Below, piece after piece: positions 1-11,200 of a DNA stretch of 64,000 bases. Within the stretch, counting starts at the first letter, position 1, and each line of letters starts with the position of its first letter. The translations under genes were made by a program, and so were the position numbers. Source of the DNA: Marisa cornuarietis (taxonomy: Eukaryota; Mollusca; Gastropoda; Architaenioglossa; Ampullariidae); the NCBI GenBank assembly GCA_004794655.1, contig SMMW01000634.1:3444501-3508500 (forward strand). The letters are read 5' to 3'. The notes beneath the pieces were generated by a model that searched no databases, was not told the origin of the DNA, and was given only the letters and a program-made list of their open reading frames with translations.

Positions 1-697
1 TAAAGGGAGGTAAGTTTGTCAGGCACGCAGTTCACCTTTATTAGGCAGAACCAGTGGCTGTCTGCTATGATCAATACTTCCTGGGGTAGGTTGTGAACAT
101 TTTATCACCAAATGCTGCAGTTTTACAGTTTCTTGAGAATACATAGGGAAGAAAGGGCTCTTTTTTTTGGTGGTCACACACAGATGCAATTTCAGAAGTA
201 GAAACATGCTTCGTGTTCCGTTGGGACTTTGCTATTCTGCCAATTACCAATGATGCCAGGTCCCAGATATTATAGCCATTGCTGACAGCTATGAAAGAAT
301 TAGTAAGCTCTGATATGTGAGTGGATGTTTTCTGCCTGTGGTTGTACTGCTAAAGTTGATTAAAATCTGTTATTTTATATATGAAAAGCATACATGAAAG
401 ATCACACAGCCTAGTCTAATGTCAGTCTGAAGTATTTTGGAACAAAGTGAGTATATTTTTTAAGACCTCAACAAACTGAATCAATTGATACCAAAACTAT
501 TTCTCTAGGTTAATTAGTACCAGAGTTACACCATTTCTTTAAACTGTTTTTTTTCATTTTCTAGGAAACTGTTAACATATGTTTCAGAGCACTGATATTT
601 GCTTGAAATACTAATTTTGAAATCATATTACTAATATTTTTCAGTACCTTGATGTCCTGAAAAAAATTAGAGCAGTTTTTTATAGTAGGTAATGGCA
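1..697. other. Flank without recognisable gene
   Basis: AT-rich sequence. I see no exon with convincing splice sites and no mobile-element ends here. It lies outside the hAT target duplication at 698-705, so it is the native sequence next to that insertion. The short minus-strand frame at 19-207 has no recognisable domain and I do not call it. Confidence 0.4.
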
Positions 698-705
698 CCA
701 GATGG

Positions 706-3700
706 CAGGGCCGCCGAGAGCCAGCCCGGGCCCCGGGACAGACGACCTCTCCGGGCCCCTTGTGATTGTAATCGTAAATTATTTTCCCAGTATATAATGT
801 ATGTTTATAATTCGATTCTCAATATCTACATTTCATTCAGTAACGATATATAGACATCAGGACAAGTGAACTATTATCTACATCACTACTTAAACATAAA
901 GTTGTTTACACGTGAGTGGTTAGTAACTGAGGAAAAATTATGTAAAAGGATTAGACTTTTAGCACCCCGCTCCACAGAACCCCCCCCCCCAGTAAGGACT
1001 GTTACGTCACGAGCGATGTCAAAACCTCGACAGATGAGAAAAACGGCTAGAGCCTAAAGACAGTACAACAATCATTTCCAACAGCCTATTGCAGGTCTGA
1101 TAAAGATAGCTATTCGCCATGTATACAAGGAACGGTGTCGGGCATTACACAAACACAACACTGTCCGCTCGAGTAATGAAGGTCCATACAATACCGGGTG
1201 CACCCACTGCCTTCAAATTACACCAGGCTTTACGACTCGCAAAAAGTTCGATAATACAATCGAAATGGATTGTTCTTGCGAGCCGAGACTCCACTGCCAG
1301 GACTCCTAAGCTGCTTAACCGATCTTGGCACATCGTTGACCGCAACACGTGTAAAAAAGGGAAAACAAAACAATGCTTGTTTACCTTCACTCCAAACTAG
1401 CCAGTCGCGTCCTACAGTTTCGCCATTTTTCAATTTAATTTGAAGCAGCGAAACTGGAAATGAGCGTCCCGAAGAATCATCCGGAAAACTTGCTGGTAAA
1501 TTTGCGGGACTTCGTCAAATAGCTTCTTCGATATGATAGGCAGAAGTCGTTTCTGTCTCTAGTAGTCCGACATCAAAGTCATTACAAAGACGAGTCGATG
1601 TCGTCTCCTTTAGGAGAGTTTCCTCTTCTGGTCCCTCGTCTTTGTGCCCCTCTGACAGTAGGACAAGTCATTAGGTCATCTTTAATTACTACACAAGCGA
1701 GCTCTGGTAGACAGTCGCTGCTTCCTGCTTCCTGATTAACATCAGTGGATTTTGCTGCTGCTTCGCCTGCTTGGTCACAGTCATCACTGAGCTGATTACA
1801 GTTACTAGATGTAGCGGTAACTCTAGAGGTGAAGCCTACACTCTGTAGCCTTCTTTGACTGACGTGTAACTTTGCTTTTTTCTCGTGCTGCCCTTTCTTT
1901 TCTCTTTTGCGCTCCAGACTTGTGATGATACATGACAACTGAGGCGTTGTAAGAATTAGCAAGTAACTGGAACGACCAAAATTTAAAAAAACATTATATC
2001 TGTTTGTGACGAATTATAACGGGGAAAGGGCTAGTCTAATCAGCCTGAGGGGGAAAGGGGAACTCAGTTGGCTCGTCTCATCCACTTTCGGCCTCTCACA
2101 CCAAGTCACCCGCTAATTCTCACGTTCACACGCGTACACACTGGTAATCGCGTTCACCAGCGTGTACAAACAAAACTGACACACAGTCGTACAACAGATA
2201 AAACTATAATTAATCAGAAAAGGTAAGGTTAGGTTGAACACATAGACATCAGATTATACAATACTACTCAATGCCTACGCAGTGGCCAATCAAAAGGCTG
2301 GTACAATATGCAAGTGTACAGCTTCTAAGATAACATATGGATATGGTATACATACCAGGACACAGTCGGCCCCTGACCACCGTCCGCAAAACTACTCTCA
2401 GACTGCTGCTCTGGTACAGCTCCTAGTCGTGGTCACTTAGCCCCGCGCTGGACAATAGCAGTGTCCTCTGCTACCCGCTCTGGGTCCTCGAATAGACCAC
2501 ATGCACGTTTACTTCCACAGCACCCTATCTCCTCGGGTGGTGCGGATGGTTAATTTCGTTCTACCGCTGCTGCGTCCCACTGCACCAGGTACTGAACAAC
2601 AGCGATGCACAGTCGGACCGCGGTGATAATCCGTTGATTCAGCAGACGGTTCAAGCGGGGCCGGTGCCACAAACTTCTCGTCGTTGTCTCACGCCTCTCA
2701 CTGCCGATACCCTGTCGTCTGGTTCTCTCGTCGTCAGCGAACCCAATCTCTTGATTATGCAACACTCTCCTCTCTCTCTCTCTACAACCCAGACCACAAG
2801 TACCAGCAGCTAGTGATGTCGTACTACCTAACAGAACGGGCCCCCCTTTCCCAGACTTGCTGCATGTGCCAAACGATCACTAAGAGTGAGACGTCTCTGC
2901 TGAAAATTGAGGAAAGGCCTCGAACACAACTCTGTTCAAGCCTAAATGTTACTAAACCACGTGACCCATCTAAACCAATCTAGTTACTTCTGACCTATCA
3001 ACTTTCGACTAAAATACCCAAGGTACCTACCCAAACCATCTTCTCACGGTCAGTCATCAAGAGCGCCATGATGTCGCGACACCTGTCTAGCTTCGTCGCT
3101 CAGCGCCGACGACCAGTGAAACAATGAAACAACCGCCACTGTCCTCTGCGAAGGATACTACTCTTTCAGTTAACCTGTGGTTCCTTGCCTTCGGCCACGA
3201 CCGGTCTTTCTTCTAGGAGCGGTCCCTTGTTGTGATAATGGCTGTCCCTCCTTCCGACCTAATCCCCTGCGCCAGGTCCATCCTACCATAAACGACCCTA
3301 GTCCCAAGCACAACTAGGGGTGACAACCACAATAAAACATACAGCCCCATCCCCCAAGAACCAACCTTGGTACGGTATTGCCACAGGCAATCACAGTAAC
3401 TCAGTAACTATCTTCGGATATCGACCATTTTGCTCTGGGATTTGAAGCACTGGTTCATGACACTGTATATATCATAATTTATACTAGATATAACTGATTT
3501 GTGCTTGTCCTTGACGGCAACTACATGATTTAAATCAGAGAGCATGTGAGGGGTATGTGCCTGCGTGCCTGATGCGCATGGCACTGGCATCAATATAAAT
3601 CCACACATTTTGTCAAACTCAACTAAATTTGACAGGCGATGGCCGGCATGTGTGGAAGTTGTTGTCATCTTAGTCACTGGCCTTTAAACTAAAACAAGTC

Positions 3701-4345
3701 CAACATAATTTGCCTCTACCTTGATTGTGGGTGTCAAGACAAGTAGCAATTTAATGAAATTATGAAAACGTAGACAAACTAACACTTATGTGAGTTATGT
3801 CATAACTCATAGCACATCTGTAAACTTTTCTTTTCTTCCCTGAGAAAGTCTCAGTGTTTAGTAACTACGAAAAAAACACCCTTGATATCTCTCGCTTACA
3901 GGCTGACTCGCCAGAGGCGGGCCCCATCCTCTCGGTTCACAGAGTGGCCACACATCAGTAAGAGACCTGCCTTCTCACTGTTAATTCCGATTTGCTTGCA
4001 TGGCCCGCCCGGCGCCCCCTCCCCCCCCCCATAGTGGCACATAAACCCAGCAATAGACGGTTCACACGCGATAAAATCTTTGGTGTCCAGCGGCCTTCCG
4101 CCTCCAGGCTTGTCCAGCGACAATATGATACCTCTGACAACACTTCTCAGGACAGGCCCCACTACCCCGAAATTGTATTCTACAGACTTGAAACTCAACT
4201 TCTGCATGTGTAATGCTTGGGTGTTCTGTCCTTAGACCGTTCTTTAAAAGAAAAAGAAAAGGAGAAGAAAAAAAAAAAAAACCTGACCAAGGCCGGGCCC
4301 CCTTCACAGCCGCCGGCCCCCTGTCCCCCCCTCTCGTCAAGCCTG
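706..4345 (-). mobile_element. hAT-superfamily DNA transposon, degraded
   Basis: The element is bounded by a perfect 8-bp target-site duplication, CCAGATGG, at 698-705 and 4346-4353. That duplication length is the hallmark of hAT transposons. The ends are imperfect inverted repeats: CAGGGCCGCCGAGAG at the left and, read inward on the other strand, CAGGCTTGACGAGAG at the right. CAGGG-type termini are typical of hAT. Coding remnants on the minus strand (about 1230-1500) read like the N-terminal TTF/ZMYM-type zinc-finger part of hAT transposases. I see no long catalytic frame or intact dimerisation domain, so the copy is probably dead. It lies about 0.85 kb beyond the 3' end of the CCDC125 coding region. 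The middle (about 2000-3900) holds no frame I can assign. Confidence 0.8.
1230..1500 (-). pseudogene. hAT transposase N-terminal remnant
   Basis: Minus-strand reading contains GRDWLVWSEGKQALFCFPF followed by a degraded tail. This resembles the region around the TTF-type zinc finger of ZMYM1-like hAT transposases, where a 'RDWL-(I/V)-(Y/W)-S...ALYCFPC' segment is common. The second cysteine of the expected CFPC is replaced by F, and stop codons break the frame on both sides. A charged, lysine-rich frame at 1582-1962 on the same strand may be the upstream N-terminal part. The assignment rests on family resemblance plus the hAT ends around it. Confidence 0.45.
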
Positions 4346-4353
4346 CCAGATGG

Positions 4354-5204
4354 ATGTTTCGAAGAATTTAGTACTTAACTGCTGGTGTAATGAATTCAAA
4401 AGCAGCATATTATTCATCATCAGTTTTGAGCAATAATTTACCCAGAAATGTTAAAAAATTTGTAACTTTGGAACTACTTGAGCTACAGAAAAAAGCCTGG
4501 TACAATTGAAATCAGAATTTTAAAAAAATCTGTTCGTCTCTGTGCTTCCCTTTTTTCTTATTATTGATTCAAAATTCAGCTTGGAGTACCTAAAATAAAT
4601 ATAGAGTAGCTGTATACAGCAGAAAATGCTACTTTGAAAAAAAAGTTCATATAATAATCACACTTAATATACTTAATCATTTACTTTTATAGTCTTGCTC
4701 TTGCATAATCTTTGTTATTCACTTATATTCAGAGTTTGCAAGGCCAATGGTGATAGTGTCCACATCACAAGACAGCGAGTTGAATTCCACAGCCATTTAA
4801 AACAAAAATATTTCTGGAGCCTATTTAATCTACCCTAACAAGAACAATAATTGTTCATTTTTACTTGATATGTGATCATCATCACCAAAGTCTACTTCCT
4901 GTAGGCCTGCACTGTCAAAGGGTGACAAAGTGTAAACCTGTATGTGATTTTTTCTTGTGTAAAAAATGCAGAAAGTAAAGCAGAAAACTGCATGTTGGGT
5001 TAGCAACCAAAATTCAAAATGATGTAAAATAATTAAAGATTATTTAACAATGCCTCAAGGTCTAAGTGAGTAAACAAATATCAAAAACCTGTACATGATG
5101 TCACATGATGTGAATTCACCCACAACACGTCCTCAGCAGACAGATTCTGATGACTGCTGTAGTTTGTGCTTCATTTGCAGGACGTGACAAGACATAATGT
5201 GAGT
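4354..5204. other. 3' flank and probable 3' UTR of CCDC125
   Basis: AT-rich sequence downstream of the CCDC125 stop codon. A minus-strand ATTAAA (plus-strand TTTAAT at 4824-4829) is a possible polyadenylation signal about 380 bases beyond the stop. No canonical AATAAA was found close to the stop. The part next to the stop is a diverged tandem copy of the last exon end, listed separately. Confidence 0.4.
5108..5190 (-). repeat. Diverged tandem copy of the CCDC125 last exon end
   Basis: About 80 bases here align with 5196-5276, the end of the final CCDC125 exon. Shared pieces include CAGATTCTGA-GACTGCTGTA and a GCAGG-CGTG block. On the minus strand the copy still encodes a short stretch similar to the authentic C-terminus (around KLQQSSES), then stops at once. 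It lies beyond the true stop codon, so it would be 3' UTR. The drift suggests an old duplication. Confidence 0.6.
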
Positions 5205-8200
5205 TCAACCATGATGCACATCCCCATCAGATTCTGAAGACTGCTGTAATTTGCGTTCCACCTCCTGCAGGCGTGCTGCCAACACTTGAGCAGCCAGCTT
5301 CTGGTGAGCGAACGCTTCTTTTTTCTCATGCAACTATAATTAACAGTCAAAGATTACAGGTGATATATTTTAAGACACCAGTTAGCAAAAGCTAATGCAC
5401 AAATTTAGATTCTAGCAAAGGTATTAGATACAGAGCAAATACTAACAAATTTTGAGTCTTGCATAAAGAGATATAAATTCTATTCAGGGAAATGGAACCA
5501 TGAACACTGTAAAATCTTATGAGTTCACAACTAATCAGGTAATGATGAAGAACCATTTACTGAAATATTTTTGATCAGACATAAACTAAAGGAAGATGCA
5601 GATACAGAACTTAATTTAAAGCTTTTTACCATCCAAACACCATCAGCTGTTACTGCTGAACTTCAAATGATAAGTAGTCTGGGTTCATACAACAAACTTT
5701 CCTTCTAGAAAAACATTAACAATGTTTCCAGGAAAGCACATCAGTGCCTGCTCCAGCTAAGGCAGTTGAGGAATTTCAGTGTAATGGCCATGTGTATCGC
5801 AGCCTTATCAAAAACATTCTAACATTTAACCAGTCTGTGTGATTTGGCGTTCTACAAAGACCACTAGGTGATCTATACACCAGGGCTATGAAGTTAAAAC
5901 TTATGCTAACTTCTGGCTGAAGATGGAGACAATAATTATAATGCCAAGAAGAGTGCTTTTGCCAGCTCCTTCATACCAACTGCAATATCATTCTTAAAGA
6001 GATCAAGTGTAATAGCGTGTGTGCCTGTGCTTCTAATAAACATTGGTGGTGGGTAAGGAGGGGAGGGGTGTTAAGTGTAACTGGATGGGTGTGTGTTGTT
6101 TAGTTTATTACTTATGAGAGCTTCCCACCACCCTCCCCTCCCAAAAAAAGTCTATCCGAGTTGTGAACAGAACTAGACAATAAAAATGCATTGTATATCA
6201 ACTGTGAAAGTTTGTATTTGCAAAAGCATTTACAAATAATCACAAAGTCCCAGCTTACCATCTCAGTGAGGAGAGAGACCAGCTCAGGCAGAGTAAGTGC
6301 TTCGAGACTAGATGGTGTGTGAGTAGGTGAGTTGTCCCCACCATCCCTGGTTATTGGGGGATAGTCATCTGCAACATGGGACAATGTGATTACAAACGAG
6401 ATAATCCAAACACAAAAACTCTTACATGAATGCAGGTTGTATCTGTCCAAGTGCACACACAAAAACGCACGATTGCATAAATATAACAATCTTCAAAAAG
6501 CTATGATGGCTAATATTATTTATCCTACAGGGATAAAACCTTTTGCTCAGGAGAAGATAGGGCAAATTGGGATTTCACTCTAGCATTGCAGCTTAGATAA
6601 AACGGTTTGTAGTAAAAATAAAAAGGCAACCATGGAGAGGTAGAAAAAATAAAAAAAAGAAAGCTGAGCATTGCATGTTGAGTTAGCATGACCTCACCAT
6701 CAGCAAGGACACTCAGAAGCCACTTTATGGCAGCCCGCGCTTTCACACCACGTGATGCTGACGTGGCAAGACTGGCAAGCTGCCGAGACAGACATCGGCT
6801 CTTCTCCAGCTGCTCCTCGAATGCCTGTCGGTATGCATCTACCGTCATGTAGGCCTCATCGCGCCTCTGAAGCATCTGCCTGGCCTGTTCAATGGTATGT
6901 GCACACAATGCTCAAGGATGTTAGTGAAGGTAATAACGATGACAGTGATGATGGAGGTGGTGATGATGGCAATAATGATGGCAGTGGATCAATAACTAAA
7001 CCTACAGTCCCACTTTTCTTCAGAAGTTAATTAGAAAACAGTTACTACTTTTTAGCTTTGGCCATTTCATATTTATTGTCTCAAAACACCAGTACAGCCT
7101 GATAAAATAATTCTGCTTATATCCCACCTCATCTCTGAGTCTGCAGACTTCCCGCATCAAGTTTGCTGCAGCATATGCACAATGGCATGGTTCACGCTTT
7201 GCTCCATGACATCGACAGGCTCCAAGCACAGCAAGCTACAGACGTGTATCAACATGCTTCAGTCTTCCCCTGCTCTCAAGCAAGCAACCATGCAATGCTA
7301 CGTACAAGTCTGTAATGCACAGCTGTAGTAATGTTCAACATCTAAATTTGTAGTTTAGTGGCTCCGGAAAATAGCAGTTTTTTTAGGGTGACCTCATCTA
7401 ATTTGAAATATCGAAGTTTAATGCTTTTATATGTAATAAATAAGGTTCATGTATGTTTTGTTGAAAAAAAATGTGTTTTTATGCTAAATAAATAATTTTC
7501 TCACACTTACCCTCAAAGAGTTTCTTTCAAAGCTTTGCGCTGATAGCAAAAATGGCTCTTCTTTGAGCCTTGGTTACGCACATGAAGATCATGCAAAGCC
7601 TGATATGCTCTATATTGGAATCTGCATTTTCTACCCTAACTCAACATATTAACGAAAGGCCTAAGACAAAACAGATGTGGTCTTATTATTATATATTAAA
7701 GTATTAAAATTTGACCACATCATCCCAAAACTGCTATTTTCAGAAGCCATTCCCCACCTTAAATTTTTTTGTCATCTTTTATCATATATTATTTCTGCTA
7801 ATGATCAGCACCTGGCGATAAGAGATCCACATGTCTTAAGCAGCCTTTACACACCAAACAAATCAAGAAGCAAGAATTAAAATATTTTTTTTACGCTTCT
7901 TCACCTCTGTTGTAGAATAATGGGAAAATTCCTCCTCTGAAAGCAAAGGATGACATTGTCTGAACCTGGTACGATCTTTCATATCAAGCATGGCGAGAAG
8001 TTCTTCGCGTTCATGACTAAGAGCTGGAAATTATTCAAATCTTTTTAACATACTTTAAAATAAAATAATGTTTACTATTAAAATGCATTTACATTTTTAG
8101 ACTATGTAACATCAACTCTCCTATGTGCAGATGTGCATAAGTAGCTGGCAGCAACAACTGGAGAGCACAAATGATGGTGGTCATAGATATCCCCCCAAAA

Positions 8201-11200
8201 ATTAAATATGCATATCATGAAAAAGCTATAAAAAAAAATGGCTTCAATTATGTATTAAGATCTGACACAAATTAAACAAAAATGACAGATGATAATTTTC
8301 TTTTAATAATATTGCTCAAATATCTCTGTGAAGAAAAAACGCATGCAGATATCTAACAATAAGGTAACTGGTTTTTCTTTTTTAATTCTACAGGGTTTAT
8401 AAATTGTTTATCCGAAAGGATGTATAGCTGCTGTGACTTACCTAATTTATGGGCATTTGCCCGGCTTAGCTCTTCCGATCGAGCATCCAGAGTAGATATA
8501 AGCTCAGCATTCTCTTTACACACTCTGTAACAAAAGCAGTCAAGCCAAATCTAAGCAGATGATGGAAGGAAGGGAGGAGTGTAGCATATAAATGGGAAAA
8601 CTGCTGTCATCCTAAACAGTGCAAGTGCTTCAATGAGTCTGGAGTCTGAACATGAGGGTAGGACAATCAATCTAAAGTTGTTTTTCAAATATTTTTCCCA
8701 TTAACTTTTTTCTTCTTAAGACTGGTCTCAAGCATACATTACATCTATAGCTATTTAACTCTTTCCTTACCGATCGCCCTCATAGGGGCGATCACGTGAT
8801 CTTCGCCTGAACCCGGTTCGCACCCTATGGTGTGATGCAGTTTTTAAATGTTGTTACTCTTAAACATCGTTTTTTTTTTTAGAAGAAAAACTTAATAAAT
8901 AAGATAGCTTATTCATTTCTGAACACAATTGTCTTTCTTAAAAAATGTAGGAAGTAAGTTTTAACAGGGAAATCTTTGCATTTTTCCACGCTACCTGTCT
9001 TTCTGTTTGGAAAATGGCTAGCAAATTCCTGGTATTGAAATTTCGACCGGCAGCTTTGAAAATTTATATTTATTAACCTACAGCAAACATAACCACCTGT
9101 AATACACCGTTTAAAAGAGCTCTTTTAAAACATTCACTTGGTTTAAATTTTAAGATACATAGGTTTTGTCTTCGAGTACTAAAATCAAATGAACTGTACG
9201 TGTTTTAGATTACTTGAACGTAAATTTCAGAAATTAACAAAAAAATTATTTACACAATATATACAGACATCAAGTACCAAACAAACATATGTTTTATTAG
9301 AATATACATTAGAATTTAAATATTACTAACTATTTTCTTCTCCTTTGCGGTTGTTGAAGTACAAATCCATATCAAATTGAGTAAACCGCAACGTAATTTT
9401 CGATAATTCAAAATGGCACTCAACCATTTGTTTACATCTTCCCCTCTTCCAAACGAAATTTTTTGATTGGCTGGACTAGTTTTTAAAGGGAGGGAATCAT
9501 GGTGGACTATTTCCTAATGGTTTCAGTAGTGTCTTCCCTTATGTTATTTTCATTTACGTTGCGGGAGTTTTTTTGAGCTCATTATCATGGCATTTTCTGT
9601 TGGGAATACTATAAAAGCGTGCTTTCAAGCAAACACAAGGTTAGGCTGTTCCTTTTCTCTACATTTTGATCTATCATTATCAATTTGAGTTGTTCTTCTA
9701 CCTCTTTTAGTTAATTTTTTATGATTTTTTTGAAAAAGGAGTAAATACATCCGTCCAAGGGTTCGGAACTGCCGCTTAGACTTCCGTAGTGTTCAGTAAA
9801 GATTGAGTTAATGCTGATTATGAGTCTACTAAAATATGAACAAAGCTTTATTTTATCCCCAACAAACTACCACTACTTTGAAATTAAAAAAACAACTGTA
9901 TCTAACCTTAATCTTCGTGATTTTTCTTACCCTTAATGATTTACTTTCTCATCTGGTCAAGCTTTAAGATCTTTGGCTACACATATTAAACGGAAACAAA
10001 TTACCCAGACATGATCTAAATAAGAGTGTAGAAATAAGAAAAAAAAAGATTTAAAGAACAAAAACTAAACAATTCCTTAATTTTTCTGTAAAAAGTACTG
10101 CACTCCTCTGAGTGGATTATTTCACCACTCATGCCTGCTCCCCATTGGCCATTGGTAGTATTTGCCTGAAGATTGTACTGTAAAAACAAGCAATTTGTTT
10201 AGCTGATTTTTTCATAAATGTCAGTGGATCTCACAAAAAAATATTACCTGATGTTTTCGCAGCAGGACCAAAGTGACAACTGTCAAGTAACCTATGCATG
10301 ATTTACCTGAGGTACTTGCGGTGCAAAGTCTCCCTGGGTGTCTCCCCAAAACCTAAGGCACCGTGCTCCACCACCACCACACTACTGCCACCACCAGGCT
10401 AGACCCAGGGCAAAAACAAGCAATGTGGCATCAGCAACACAAAAAATGTCATGCAAGAAAAAGCACCACACAACATTTTCTAGAAACCTTCTGTAATCTA
10501 TTATTGAAAAAGCAATGTACACATAAAAAAATAAACTTTTTAAAAATCTTACAAGCTGCGCTGTTATTTACAAACACACTTTTACTTTCAATAACTTAAT
10601 TGATGAGCTAAATGGACCTTTGAAAAGTCTGTGCTACAACTAATCCTAGAGTTTATATTCTGCCAATAAGAGCAAACGTAACCTGTTTGCTCAATCAATG
10701 TTCACTTAACAGATCTTAATAACGATCTCAACCCCTATCCATCTAGCATCAGTTTCTTTAAGTACTCCAAAATGATGAGATATTTTCAGTGTCTTAAAAT
10801 CCATATTAATTTCTCTTTTCTATATGGTTTCATATGACTTGACCTACTTCCCCTTAATTAGACCTTTGCCTTAGCCTTTTGATCCTTCCAGCTAGTTAAA
10901 AGAAGAACACTAACTAAAAATAAATCACAAAGCTTATTTTGCAGCTCAAGTACCCTGAAAGCAATTATATTAACCCAATATTTCATTAAGCTACCTAGTC
11001 AAATGTATATTTAAGTAAGAGACTCTGACATTTTATCTAGCTTCATTTCTGCACTTAGAAATAAAGAGAAGAGAACTGAGTTATCTCCTACTTGGTAAGT
11101 AGCTAAATATGTTTGGTTTCAAAGTTTTGTTAATCTTTTTTTTTTAAATCATGCCTTTATAACAGTCAGTGAAAAAGTGAGTAGTATCATGGCAGAGTCT

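Noticed and set aside
2550..4340. Several frames of 70-103 codons inside the hAT element
   Set aside because: No conserved motifs, inconsistent strands, and broken neighbours; not supported as genes.
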